The notes beneath the pieces were generated by a model. It searched no databases and was not told the origin of the DNA. It was given only the letters and a program-made list of their open reading frames with translations. The translations under genes were made by a program, and so were the position numbers. Of a DNA stretch of 64,000 bases, positions 49,371 through 60,965 are shown in pieces. Each line of letters starts with the position of its first letter. Positions within the stretch are counted from its first letter, which is position 1. Origin of the DNA: Gigaspora margarita (Eukaryota; Glomeromycota; Glomeromycetes; Diversisporales; Gigasporaceae); the NCBI GenBank assembly GCA_009809945.1, contig WTPW01000317.1, positions 253,506 to 317,505 of the forward strand, given 5' to 3'.

Positions 49371-49855
49371 GATATTTTATTATATATACAGGTGATATTC
49401 TCTCCACTTTGTAGACGTTATATTATAATTATTACTAATCGATTCTAAACAATATCACACTATCTTTCGAATTGCCAAATCACACTATAACCATAAACAC
49501 TCTCGTTTGTATAAATATTAACAACTATAACATATCACAGCACAGTTCCGTGTCTCTGTACTCACGTGACTCCCTGTTATTAGTTGCTCCGTTAGCCTCG
49601 ATACCGAGAGGTATTTGCAGGTTAACACCATGAAAATTTTTTTGACATTACACTTGACCGGTATGAGTTGTAACAGTACGATGTTTATGCTGATCAAAAT
49701 GTGCATTAAATTATGATAGTATCTAACACCAACTAACTAAAATAATAACTAATAACTAATAACGAATCATCAATCTACAATTGTAGATTATCGACCGGTT
49801 GTAGAATTAGCTTTGCAAAATATGTACCCCTATGATATATATATTTTTTTATTGT
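49371..49855. other. Gene-free stretch before the duplicated block
   Basis: Mixed sequence with no supported gene. A 62-codon minus-strand frame at 49518 has no recognisable features. Confidence 0.4.
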
Positions 49856-50425
49856 GTTTGTGATTGTGTGATTACCAACAATCATTTCTAATTCCTAGCC
49901 AACACAACTTTGATTTATGAAAATTAGTCACCTTTATGATTACAAACAAAATCTTTTTATTTAAAAAAAAAAACAATAATCATAGGAGGTATAGAATTTT
50001 GCAAAGTGCAATAACTCTACACATGTAAGACCAATTGCCCTGTTACACTATTAATAACATTAAAAAAACTTACTCGTTTTTGATTAATTTTATTGGTCAA
50101 TAGTCATAGTCACATTTTGATTTATACGTATAAATGTCAATCATATAAAAGTTTGTAATATATATAAATCATTCGTTATGTCAATCTTGATAGCATTGTA
50201 ATGAAATATACTGTAAATAAAAACTCAGTAATCGAGAACAAAATTTCAAATTCAAATTAAGATGCACAATGTTTTATTTTTTTTTTTAAATTGTAAACAT
50301 AATTATGATTTGTTTAATTAAATTAATATTACAATTTTGTGGTTAAAAAAATATAAGAATTGAAAAAAAATTATTAATTCATAAATTAAATAAGAAATAA
50401 TAAAAAGATAATTAAATAATTTTTA

Positions 50426-52697
50426 TCATTTCGAACCAATTAAAGCAGCAGCTTGTGACCATAAAATTGAAATATTTCTAACATTTTGTTCATCATAAAA
50501 TAATCTAAATTTAGCGGGTCTATAGGAAAATTCCAAAATTTCATCAGGATTTATTTTACTATAAACTTCATTCATAGGAAAATTGACCGATGTCCCAGTC
50601 AAAGGAAAAGGTTTAGGGATTAAAGTATTGTTTAGTAAACCCAATTTTTCTAAAGAATCAAATATTTGGGTTGAGTTAACAACAGCACCACCAGGAAATG
50701 AAGCATAAGATAATAAAGGATTGGATGCAATTCCACCAACAGCAACGGTTGACACATTATTATATTCAACAGCATGTTCAGCGATAAAAGCACATGCTGA
50801 CCCACATAAACCATTAGTTAAAATAATGTAATCTTCAGGTTTCCAAGGAAGTGGAGTAGTTAAATTTTGAATAAATTGAATAATCAGATTTAGACTAGCA
50901 TCGCTTACAACATGCTTATTGGAATAATTCCCCATAACACCACCACGTGTATAAACATTATTACCAATGAAATCGGCAGCACTTGTAAAATTAGCATGAG
51001 TTTTTGAATTAACATAATCACTCATATCGAAAATATTATTTAGAGTTGCAAGTTTAAATTGTTCAGTAATTGCAAGCTTCATTTGTTCAGTAACTCGGAT
51101 ATCAAAGTCAAAAGTAGGATAAGTATTAGGGAATAAGAGCAAATTGAAAAATAAGATAACAAGTAATGCTCCACCAAGATTGTCGGATAAGTCAAGAACA
51201 ATCTTTAATAAATAAATAAATAAATAAATGAAAAAAATATAAATGAAGAATTATATATAAAATGATATTTTGTAAGTATATACATAAAAGAATCAAACAC
51301 AAATTTTATATAAGAATATTAATTACCTTTTTAACACCTGTATTTGCTAAATCTTTAAAACCTTGAGTTACATTCGCAAGCATGGCATCACTTAGTCCAG
51401 CAGGAAGTTCAGTAAATATTTTAACAACGCCAAAATCTTGCACTTTATAAAATCCAACAAATTCATCGACAGTTCTTATTATAGTTACACTTTGATCTCG
51501 TTCTGCTAATATTCCATTAACGACATTGAATGTTTTTGCAATTTTCCGAAGTTCAAAATTAGAAGATGTAGATTGTTTGCTTCCTTTTATAGGATTACAA
51601 ATATTATCAAAATATGATTTTGAATCATTAAACTTATTTAAAATTCTACTACTACTAACGGCAATCCAATTTCTTTTAACATCAAATTCATTAGTATTAT
51701 TGCATTTAAGTGTGTAAGTGATATCTGGCTTAGTTGGTAATTCAGTTCGTATAGCAAAAGATAAATAGGCACGATCAAGAGCTATATTGAATCGTACACT
51801 AGGATCTCTTGATGCAGAAACTGAATTTTTGGCATAATCAGAAATTACATTGAATGCTTGTTGACCATCAATATGAGTTACTTCACAATTATTATTTGAT
51901 TGGTCAATAGTATCATTAAAAACTTTAATTTTCTAAGTAAAAGAGTTTAAAAGACATTTATTAAGTAAGATTTAAAAAGTTAAGAATGTATTACTAAGAT
52001 TTATATGAATTATAAACACAATTTACCTGCACCCCATTATCAACAACGGAATAAAATGTAATATTCGCATAAAATAAAAATGACATGAAGCATTCTGAAC
52101 CAAAATTCGTATGCGCATCTTTTAAATCAGAAATGAGATGTTGAACATCGATCTATTATCATAAGATTATTAATATAAAAATCAAATAGTAATTAAAAGT
52201 AATAGTTATAAAATTAATTAAAAAGAGTTACTGTAAAGTCGTGTAAAGTTGTATATGATTTATTCCGAAAAAGGTCCAATTCAGCTATTAAATCCATTGA
52301 TCGAAAGTCAAATCCAGGTTGTGGAGGTTCTTTTGCTTTATCCAAAAATGAATAAAATCCACCGATAAGGCCAGTTAAAGTATCAATTGTCTGCGATTTT
52401 AATAAATACAATATGATTGATCAGGATACATTACATATAACTTTATGCATATTACAAATCTATTTTATGCACATATATAAATTTAAATACCTTAGAAGCA
52501 ACATCTTTATCAAACGGAAAACTTTCATAACAATCTTTGGCATCAGCATAATTAAACCTAATTTTTTGCGTTGTAATAAATTCATTAGAAATTCTTGCGC
52601 ATCCATCAGAAACAGAAGCTTGTCGTGAAATTACATAAGATTGAACATTCACGGTCGAGACGAATAAAAATGCGAAAAACACTATGTAGAAATTCAT
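50426..52697 (-). CDS. S41 family (CPAF-like) secreted peptidase, intact copy B
   Basis: Five exons on the minus strand: 52491-52697, 52232-52390, 52027-52152, 51327-51932 and 50426-51202. All have GT..AG introns, all are in phase 0, and the total is 1875 bp or 624 residues. Residues 1-20 (MNFYIVFFAFLFVSTVNVQS) form a signal peptide, so the protein is likely secreted. DLKDAHTNF at about 132-140 fits the catalytic-His region of CPAF-like S41 peptidases. DLSDNLGG at about 370-377 and GLCGSACAF at 497-505 (Ser501 the likely nucleophile) are family hallmarks. Many N-glycosylation-like NxT/S sites fit secretion. No lesion was found. The decayed sister is at 14892-17146. The substrate is unknown; a role outside the cell, perhaps at the plant or soil interface, is inference only. 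Confidence 0.88.
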
Positions 52698-53363
52698 ATT
52701 TAATAATTAATTTCTAGTGTTTTAGCGCATTAAAAAAAATCGACAGTCGCGTTTTTGGGACTTATTTATTGTGTTTTTGCGACATTTCTAGAATTATTTC
52801 AACGGAGATCGGAACCTTTTTCACTTTGAATGAATAATAAATTTAAAATTTTTTTTGTTTTTGTTTACTCTCATAACTGTCATTGCTAAAAATTTTGTGA
52901 AAGTATAAATATGGATAATGTTTCTCTTTTTTGGCAGCAGATCTGATTAATGTTAATGAATGAAATTGCAAGATTGAGTATGACAATGCGTAATTATCGT
53001 ATTGTCCATATACGGAGTTTCTTAAAGCGCAGCCATCATAAATATTAATGTGTCCGAATTACACTAATGGTAATCTTAATGTGATTATGGAATAGTATAT
53101 TCCGTTATGTATTCTCAATTTGAGTTATCATTTAAATTTCTGAAATATTATATATTTTACATAATATCGGGTTTTATTCCAAATAAGTTGTTGCTATAAG
53201 TATCCGTAATAATGTCTATTCGGCCCTATTCTAAAATCAATAATATTCTTGTTACTTTGAATTCTTTGTAATATTTTTTTAGCTTTTATTATATTCAAAT
53301 TTATTATATTTTATAGTGTACTTTCTATGATTTATTTATAGTTTATTTTTAAATATTTGTATT

Positions 53364-53390
53364 GACGTCCCCGGGTAATTACTACCTAGG

Positions 53391-53427
<37 letters not shown>
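53364..53427 (+). mobile_element. Short poly(A) retroposed insert with 12-bp target duplication
   Basis: A segment of about 31 bp (GACGTCCCCGGGTAATTACT and following) plus a 35-A run (53395-53429) is bracketed by AATATTTGTATT (53352-53363 and 53428-53439). Its GC content is much above the surroundings. The sister block at about 18.2-18.4 kb has no such insert. This is the signature of LINE-driven insertion of a 5'-truncated RNA. Confidence 0.8.
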
Positions 53428-53432
<5 letters not shown>

Positions 53433-53517
53433 TTGTATTATTCATTTAGTTTATCTTTAAATATTTCGTATTATCTGTTTATAGTTTATTTTTAAATACT
53501 TCGTATTCTTTATTAGG

Positions 53518-53757
53518 CTGTTCGAAATTACAATTTCGTTTAACGTTCTCCCCCCCACCAGCTCTAAGAGCTCCCCCCTAGAATTAAACAGGCCAATCAG
53601 AACGCTTAGGATTCAAATAAGTCACGTGCTTATAAGTCGACCAATAATAATGTGTTTATTTTTTGCAATTTTATTATGTTTGTTTAATTTGACCCCCTCC
53701 CCCCACCACGCTTAAGCTTCTTAAGGGAACGTTAAACGAAATTATAAATTCAAATGG
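53518..53757. mobile_element. MITE with TTA duplication
   Basis: The ends GGCTGTTCGAAATTACAATT and, in complement, GGCCATTTGAATTTATAATT share 'ATTTCGTTTAACGTTC' further in. TTA stands on both sides, as in PIF/Harbinger-type elements. The interior has C-rich tracts. The termini resemble those of the element at 62952-63838. Confidence 0.7.
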
Positions 53758-54137
53758 CCTTAATAAAAAGAAGCGATACTTGAGTAATTTCTTTTTTAAA
53801 TCCATTACTTTTGAAGCAATGTTTTAAATGATTTATGATTGCTATTTTTTTTTTTTTTATTGAAAACTTAGTTAGATCTCATACAGTAACTTAGGGTATT
53901 CTCAAGCACCACTCAATAGACCGGAGGCATATTTTTAATTATTCGGAAATTGAATAAATTAACCAAGTGAGTTACAAATCAGAGAGATTGCAATCCTTCT
54001 TCTTTCTTCAAGAATATCCTTTTAATAAAGGTCTCTCAGGCAAGAAAAAAAAAAAAGAGCGAAAAAAAACCTCGAAAACCGATGTTTAAACCGAACTTGA
54101 AGCACTAATTGAAAATAACGAGAGTCCAACTTTACAT

Positions 54138-54416
54138 ACCGTATTCCTCCGAAAATAAGCACCAGTGTTATAAATTCAACCAATTTTTATTGGCACAAAC
54201 GCAAAAAAAATCCCCCCATGTACCAAAAAAAGAAAAAATTTATATGCGCGTTATATACACGGAGAGCCCCGATATATGCGCAAATTTAAATCTATGTACG
54301 CTGCGCCTACTGCACCGATCCAATTTATATCACTGATAAGCACACCTTTTTTTGCATACAATGCGGGCCAAATTCACTTAATGCAGGCCAAGGGTACTTA
54401 TTTTGGAGGAATACGG
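54138..54416. mobile_element. TA-target TIR element carrying a hAT MITE
   Basis: The ends CCGTATTCCTCCGAAAATAA and, in complement, CCGTATTCCTCCAAAATAAG are inverted, with TA at 54136-54137 and 54417-54418. Most of the interior is a separate hAT insert (54162-54335). The CCGTATT start is shared with the element in the kinase gene at 59462. Confidence 0.85.
54162..54335. mobile_element. hAT-type MITE, 174 bp
   Basis: The termini CAGTGTTATAAATTCAA and, in complement, CAGTGATATAAATTGG are flanked by ATAAGCAC on both sides (54154-54161, 54336-54343). It is the uninterrupted relative of 36125-36668. Confidence 0.88.
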
Positions 54417-54968
54417 TATTTGAGTAGATCTGCCAAAAACGATCCAAGATTCAAAAAATCTTCGATTTGCACATCCCTAAATTTATCACTACAGTATATC
54501 TAAAGTTTTAATGTTAAATTATCTAATCACATCAATTTTTGCGCCATTTACATACGTACTTATTTCATGAAACTCTCTGACCAATCAAATAGTACTTTGC
54601 CGATTCTTTTGTGCAATCTACTACTCTTTATACATTTCCCATATTTGGTTCATGTTCATTTATTGAATTAGTTTATACATATATTAAACTTTATTACATT
54701 TATAAAAACATAATGAAAAATTTTTTTATCATTTCAAAATATTATGATTTTGGTCATCGGTAAACATTTGCACAAATGGCTTAAAAAGTAACAATACTAT
54801 TCTATTTAGAAATATCCACTAAAGTTCTATTTTCTAGTCAAACTGGAACGCATATGAATTGATATCCGTCACTTTTAGGGGTTTGATTTACTATTACGTT
54901 TCCATGTTACGTTTTATTTATTAAGCTTAGTATTAGCGTTCATGACATATTAATAAAAAATCAAATTA

Positions 54969-55384
54969 CAGTTGAACCTCCCAAAACCGATCCTGTCAAA
55001 ACTAGGGATGTGATTCTGCTCATCTGAACTCAGTTCGTCCCTGTTCGGAATCCGAACCAGTTAAACCAAGTTTTCAATCACGTGAATTTTAATTATGTAA
55101 AGTATGCTCGATTGAGTTCGAAATCGAGCTTGCGAGCAAAAAGCTTCATGATCTGTAAACTTCAACTTATTGATTAAATAATATGGCGTCCTTTAATTAA
55201 ATGACTTTTAAGAATGAAATACAGTTAAGTAAAATAATAAAAAGGTTTTTAATTGAATTTGATGTCTTTTGAATAGTATGACGATTTTAATTAAATATGA
55301 CGATTTTAATTAAATGATTAATTAAAGGTTTATCGATGACATTTTAATTCAAAAAAAAAAAAAAATTGCGTTAAGTCATGTCAA

Positions 55385-55449
<65 letters not shown>

Positions 55450-55901
55450 CAATTATTTCAATTTTACAAAATAGATCATTTGGACAACTTAATGTAATTG
55501 AACTTACCTTCACGCCGAACTTATTGTTATCTCAAGATGAATTCGGATCAGAATCACTTGCAATACTCAATATGAATTTATGCATGTATCTGTTTAAATT
55601 AACATGTTCGGCCAAACATAATTAATATTCATGTGTATAACCGGGTTTAAAGCAAAATTTGAACACCAGTTTTTGGATGTTCTTCGGAACAAGGGGTTCG
55701 AAGCACGAACTAACCAATTTAAGCAGGATCACAACTCTAGTCAAAACCGATAACCTGTCAAATTTGATAAAAAATTAATCTACCAAGTCCGTTTCTGCTA
55801 TATGAATTTTATAGTTTTATAATGATTTCAAATCTGATAACCCCTCAATACTGATACATAATCTGTCCACCATGCATAATGGATTAAGGAGGTTCAACTG
55901 T
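54969..55901. mobile_element. TA-target TIR element split by a hAT MITE
   Basis: The ends CAGTTGAACCTCCCAAAAC and, in complement, CAGTTGAACCTCCTTAATCC are inverted, with TA at 54967-54968 and 55902-55903. Without the inner element it is about 190 bp. It is related to 45553-45760. Confidence 0.85.
55003..55739. mobile_element. hAT-type element, 737 bp, non-coding
   Basis: The termini TAGGGATGTGATTCTGCT and, in complement, TAGAGTTGTGATCCTGCT are inverted. The 8-bp duplication GTCAAAAC is perfect (54995-55002, 55740-55747). It contains a 59-T run (55387-55445) and no transposase. Confidence 0.88.
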
Positions 55902-55903
55902 AT

Positions 55904-56328
55904 TAATAAGTGGTAATACCACTATATCAACTATATCTAATTTTTAGTTGAAACGGGGTAGCGAAGCCGTTAAATTGATCACGTAAAGAACAACGTGAAG
56001 GAAAATCATTATATGATATACAAAATTACAGAGTTTAATAAATGTTTCCTCTATATAATCTTTATCTGTTATTTTCCAGCTCGTCGTTACTATTAACTAT
56101 ACTATTCCGTTACGCCAGACCATCCGTCGCACCAACTTCATTACTAGTATGACAGTTTTAAAATTTTAATTTGGCACACACATTATTTATTTTTGGAATT
56201 CCTCGTTCTTGTAGTAACACTAATTTAAAAAAAGTTGCACATATGTATTGGACGACATAATCAAAACTCATATTTAATAGAGTGAAAGAGAAAGACAAAT
56301 ATTATTTGAAAACCCGTGGTTTAAAAAA
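55904..56328. other. Upstream region of the TPR-Sel1 gene
   Basis: Mixed sequence of higher complexity than the surroundings, with no gene. It may hold the promoter of the broken gene that follows, but no box is clear. Confidence 0.35.
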
Positions 56329-58366
56329 ATGGATGAAAGTTATTATGAAGATTCAATTGTATACCTAAGTTCAGCACTAATCAATGATCCAGGCAACATA
56401 ATGGCACTCCGTTTGCGTGGTGATTCTTATAAAAGATTAGGTTTATATAAAGAAGCAATAGCAGATCTCAGTCGAGTGTTAAAGTCTGAGCCAAATAATG
56501 CAACTGTACGTAGTAATCGAGGAGCTGCTTATAGAGAGTTAACCCAACTCGAAGAATCACTTTCAGATCATCATAAAGCATTGAAAATCGAACCTTCTAA
56601 TGGATTTTCGCTTAGACAACGTGGAAGGACTTATAAAGTGATGAGTTTATATGAAGAAGCACTCTCGGATTACTAGTTGTTTTTTTTTCTCTAAGAGAAG
56701 TAATAAAAGTTATTGCTCAATAAAGCACTAGAAGTCGATCCAAATGATACATTTGCACTTGAATATCGTGATGTTACTTATAGACAATTTACGCAAGCAT
56801 CAAGCATCACTCGCAGATCTTAACAGATTATTACAACTTAAACCATATTATGCTTTTGCTCTTATTAGCCGCGCAGAAACTTATAAAGAATTATTTCAAT
56901 ACGAAAAATCTATTATAGATATTAATAGAGCAATCAAAATTAATCCAAATGTGAATAACTGTATATTTTTTGATATAAGAAGAGATGTCTATCAACTATT
57001 ATCATTAACAAAGTCGAATGCAGTTTCTAATGATAAAGATAATAAATTAGAAATTAGTGATAAAACTGATAATAAGTTAGAAATTAGTGATAAAAATGAC
57101 AATAAATTAGAAACTAGTGATAAAAATGATAAAAAATTTGAAATCAATGATAAGAATGATAATCAATTGGAAACTGAAGATAAAAATGATATAATTATTT
57201 TGGGAGAGCCTCAAAGGTTATTTTTTCTCGGACTTTGCAATCATCATGGAATAGATGTTGAAAAAGATGAACATAAAGCATTTGTTCATTATCAAAAATC
57301 TGCTGATATGGGATATGTTGATGGGATATATCAAATTGGTTACTGTTATCAATATGGAATCGGAGTTGAAAAGGATGAACAAAGAGCTTTTATTAATTAT
57401 CAAAAAGCTGCTGATATGGGAGATTTCGATGGAATGACACAAGTTTCTTATTGTTATCAAAATGGTATTGGAGTTTAAAAAAAAAATGAACGTAAGGCAT
57501 TTATTAATTATCAAAAAGCTGCCGATACAGGACATGTTAAAGGAATATATAACCTTGGCATTGTTTATTCTAATGGAATTGGTGTTAAACAGGATAAATA
57601 TAAAGCATTCACATATTTTCAAAAATCGGCTGACATGGGTTATCTCGAAGGAACGTACATGGTTGGCAATTATTACTTCAATGGAATTGGTGTTGGACGT
57701 GATGCACATAGAGCATTCATTTACCTTGAAAAATCCGCAAATATGAACCACATTTAAGGAACATGTTATCTTGGTATGTGTTATCAATACGGGATTGGAG
57801 TTGAAAAGAATGAAAATAAAGCGTTTGATTATTATAAAAAGTTTGCTGAGATGGGAAGTCCCGAAGGAATGAGCAATGTTGGTTTTTGTTACCGACACGG
57901 AATTGGAGTCAATCATTTTATTATTTTAAAAAGTCTTCTGAGATGGGATGTGTTTAAGGAACATTTAATGCTGCCGTTTGTTATCGATACAGAATCGGAG
58001 TTGAAAAGAATAAAAATAATACGTTTGATTATTTTCAAGAATCTGCTAAATCAGGACATGCTGGAGGAATACTTCATGTTGGTCTTTGTTATTATCATGG
58101 AATTGGAGTAGAAAAAGATGATTATGAAGCATTTATTCATTTTCAAAATCCGCCGGTAGGGAGATTCAGCGGGTTTACTTCAAGTTGGCCGTTCCTATCT
58201 ATATGGATTAATAGTTGAGAAAGATGAATATAAAGCATTTACGTATTTTCAAAGATCTGCTGATGCAGAAAACATCGAAGGAATAAATTATCTTGCTCTT
58301 TGTTATCGAAATGGAATTGGAGTGACAAGAGATTTAAAAAAATCCGAATATTGGTATCGAATGTAA
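56329..58366 (+). pseudogene. TPR-Sel1 repeat protein, decayed
   Basis: The start is ATG 56329. The first part holds three to four TPR units of 34 residues (ALRLRGDSYKRLGLYKEAIA, SNRGAAYRELTQLEESLS, LRQRGRTYKVMSLYEEALS). After a break, further TPRs follow, then an acidic linker of five to six ISDKNDNKLE-like units (57030-57190). The second part holds about ten Sel1-like units (GYCYQYGIGVEKDEQRAF type) up to a normal TAA at 58366. Stops lie at 56674, 57476, 57756 and 57946, with frame changes near 56690, 56805, 57920 and 58140-58200. Such proteins act as scaffolds, and Sel1 repeats are often fused to or clustered with kinases in these fungi. The neighbouring kinase at 58.9 kb fits that habit. 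No intron is needed. Confidence 0.85.
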
Positions 58367-58899
58367 ATATTGTAAATTATTTTAAAATTATTATTACTAA
58401 TATGCTATTAAATTAACATATTTAACTTTCTAATTAGTGAAAAAAATTTAGAATCAGGTAATATATTAATTTATTAATTATAATACGCTATTTTCGATTT
58501 AGTTGGATTTATGAATTTTATGTTTTTTATATTTTATTTTTATTTTATATTTTATTTTTATTTTTATTTTATTTTTTGCGAATTCTGAGTTCCGTAATTA
58601 CAATATGTAATCACCAAATTCGTGGAATTTTTTCTTACATTTGTTTGGTCCGCATCGATCTCGTATGACCATATAATTATTTCGTATAATTGCCTTAAAT
58701 CTCCAGCCTCGGACACAAAAATATATATTGGTGAAAAGGCAAGTTATGAATAATTCAAATGTTAAAAGGTTCGTTAAATGATTTTCATGAAATTTTATAA
58801 AATTTGGGAGATTACCTATATTGTAGTTAACGAGACTCACAGTAATCATAAGATTTATCAATCGATAAAATTAATACTAAATTTGTCTTTGTAAATTAG
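58367..58899. other. Spacer between the TPR-Sel1 gene and the kinase
   Basis: AT-rich start (58440-58580), then mixed sequence. An 87-codon minus-strand frame at 58598-58861 has no family match that I know. It could also hold an unseen first exon of the kinase. Confidence 0.35.
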
Positions 58900-60261
58900 C
58901 CAGATATGTAACGTCACGTGAAATCCTTGATATTGATGATGATTTGAACAAAATGTTGGTGGAATATAAATGTCAATTATCATATATCCCTTATGAGGAA
59001 TTTGTAATCATTGATAATATAGGAGAAGGGGGATTTGCAAAAGTGTTTAGTGCACTTTGGGCAGGTATCCATCGAACTAAAATCGTTGTACTTAAATTAA
59101 TTCACGGATCAAATGGTTCTCATGAATTTATAAAAGAGGTAAGCATATCTTTCTTTAATACTAAAAATTTATCAGTCTTAAACTGACTGTTTTCATTGAC
59201 CATTTTGAATGAATAATAAGTTTAAGGCATATTATGAAATTGGGCTTAAAAATCCTACATTTTTAAAATGCGACGGTATATCAAAAGATAGTTTATCTGG
59301 AGATTATGTTCTTGTTTTGGAATTCGCAGAAAAGGGATCTTTATGGAAACATTTGAAATTACTTTCACAATTGGAGTGGACAGATAAATTAAATATTTTA
59401 GATATTGCATCAGATCTTCAAATAATTCACTCCCAAAATATTATTCACCGAGATTTACATACCGTATTTGCGCGTAATAAGCGCAGGGGTGGAATTACGA
59501 ATTTCGGCCTAAATTAAGCTTAATTCGGGCCAAGGCTCGAAATAACGCCCCGGCCCGCTATTACGCGCAAATACGGTAGTGGTAATATATTGCTAAATAC
59601 TTCTTCTAGTGCATATATTGCAGATTTGGGACTTTCAGTGCCGGTAAAGATTGATGCATCCAAAGGGTTTTATGGTGTTGTATCATATGTAGCACCAGAA
59701 GTTATAAATGGCAAGCCTTATACCACAGCATCTGACATATATTCATTTGGAATAATTATGTGGGAAATTTTTTATGCCAAACCTATACCTTCCAGGCCTA
59801 TTTTTTCACAGCAAGATATCCTTGAAGGCACAGCACAATGTTATGCGGATTTGATGAAAAGATGTTGGAATGGTGATCCAGAAAAACGACCATCAATTAC
59901 AGAAATTTGTGATATTTTGGTAAACTGGAAGAAGAATAAAAAGATTTTATTAGAATTATCAGAATCTAAAAAGCAAATAAATGATATCAATAATATGTAT
60001 ACGAAAGAATATTCAGAAGCAAGTTATAAAAGCCAATTTATTCCATACACTTATTCTATTTGTGGTAAATTAATATATATATATTATTGACGAGCATATT
60101 TTGATATTATATTAATTTAATAATGTTATAATAATTTTATAGATAGCAAAGAAGATTTTGTTCTGAAGATAGATAGTAAAGAAGAAGAACTTGTTCTGAA
60201 TATTCTGAAGATAGATAGTAAAAGAAGAAGAATTTGTTCTGAAGATTCTGAAGATAGATAG
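58900..60261 (+). pseudogene. Protein kinase gene split by a MITE in the catalytic loop
   Basis: The coding sequence likely begins at or before ATG 58953. An upstream in-frame stretch from 58900 follows an AG. The N-lobe has the glycine loop IGEGGFAKVF and lysine VVLKLI. Intron 59139-59220 (GTAAGC..AAG) is followed by NPTFLKCDGISKD and VLEFAEKGSL. The catalytic loop IIHRDLH is cut by a 115-bp TA-flanked MITE (59462-59576). The loop resumes as SGNILLN, then DLGLS, YVAPEVINGK, a complete C-lobe (CWNGDPEKRPSITEI) and a coiled tail. Intron 60065-60142 leads to a last exon of 42-bp repeats ending at TAG 60259-60261. Apart from the MITE there is no lesion, so inactivation looks recent. The MITE plus TA is 117 bp (39 codons) but carries an in-frame TAA, and no splicing that restores the frame was found. 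Confidence 0.82.
59462..59576. mobile_element. MITE, 115 bp, in the kinase gene
   Basis: The termini CCGTATTTGCGCGTAATA and, in complement, CCGTATTTGCGCGTAATAG are inverted, with the TA target duplicated (59460-59461, 59577-59578). Removing it restores CAT AGT GGT AAT (HSGN). GC content is clearly above the gene's. Its ends resemble 54138-54416 and 63626-63731. Confidence 0.92.
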
Positions 60262-60950
60262 TAATAGAAGAAGAATTTGCTCTGAAATCTTTTGAAGACA
60301 TGCTTAATTTATAAGCAACAATTATATATTTAAATTTTACACTAAATATTATATTTAATTGCTAGAAAATTTAAACTATTAAATCGTTTATTATTTATAT
60401 ATACAGTATATATACATACTTAGCTTTTTTGTCTGCATTATTATTGGTTAGACATGTCATTTGCGCTATTAATTTTTATTTAATTAAATATGAAGTTGTG
60501 TTCGCAGGGAGTATATAAATAATTAATTAGTTTGGTTTGATTATTTAATATTAGAGCACAAAATTGATGCTATATATAATAATAATAATTTTTTTTGTTA
60601 AGGAAGTCTCCTTTGCTGGTAGGATTTTATTAGTTTAAGTATGATGTATCCCGTAGACTTTACATTTATCAGATAATATAATAATGTAATTGTAAAGAAA
60701 CCATTGTTTACAGTATCAAAGTCATTTTATATTGTGCACCACAAGTAGATTCACTGCCAACGTATAAATCCTGCCATCATTAAAAAAAAAAAACATAACA
60801 TTTCGCCATTGGAACAGAGTAAAACTAGAGTGCAAAGAGGCTCATGATAATGTAATAGTATTAAATAAATACGCTTTATTAAGTTCATATCTAGTAAAAT
60901 TAGCAAAGTCATATATCATATATATAACAATTTGTCCCAATAAAAATCGA
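60262..60950. other. Gene-free stretch
   Basis: AT-rich sequence after the kinase gene. I see no supported feature. Confidence 0.4.
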
Positions 60951-60965
60951 ATGTTGTTATACTAA

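Larger units (their letters stand above)
49856..54040. repeat. Segmental duplication, copy B
   Basis: Matches 14285-19195 in the same orientation, from 'gtttgtgattgtgtgattacc' to 'aaaggtctctcaggca'. Copy B carries two insertions that copy A lacks at comparable places: the poly(A) insert 53364-53427 and the MITE 53518-53757. Confidence 0.85.

Noticed and set aside
59474-59579. The kinase MITE acting as an intron (GTAATA..TAG)
   Set aside because: Using those borders leaves the downstream kinase frame wrong and meets a stop quickly.
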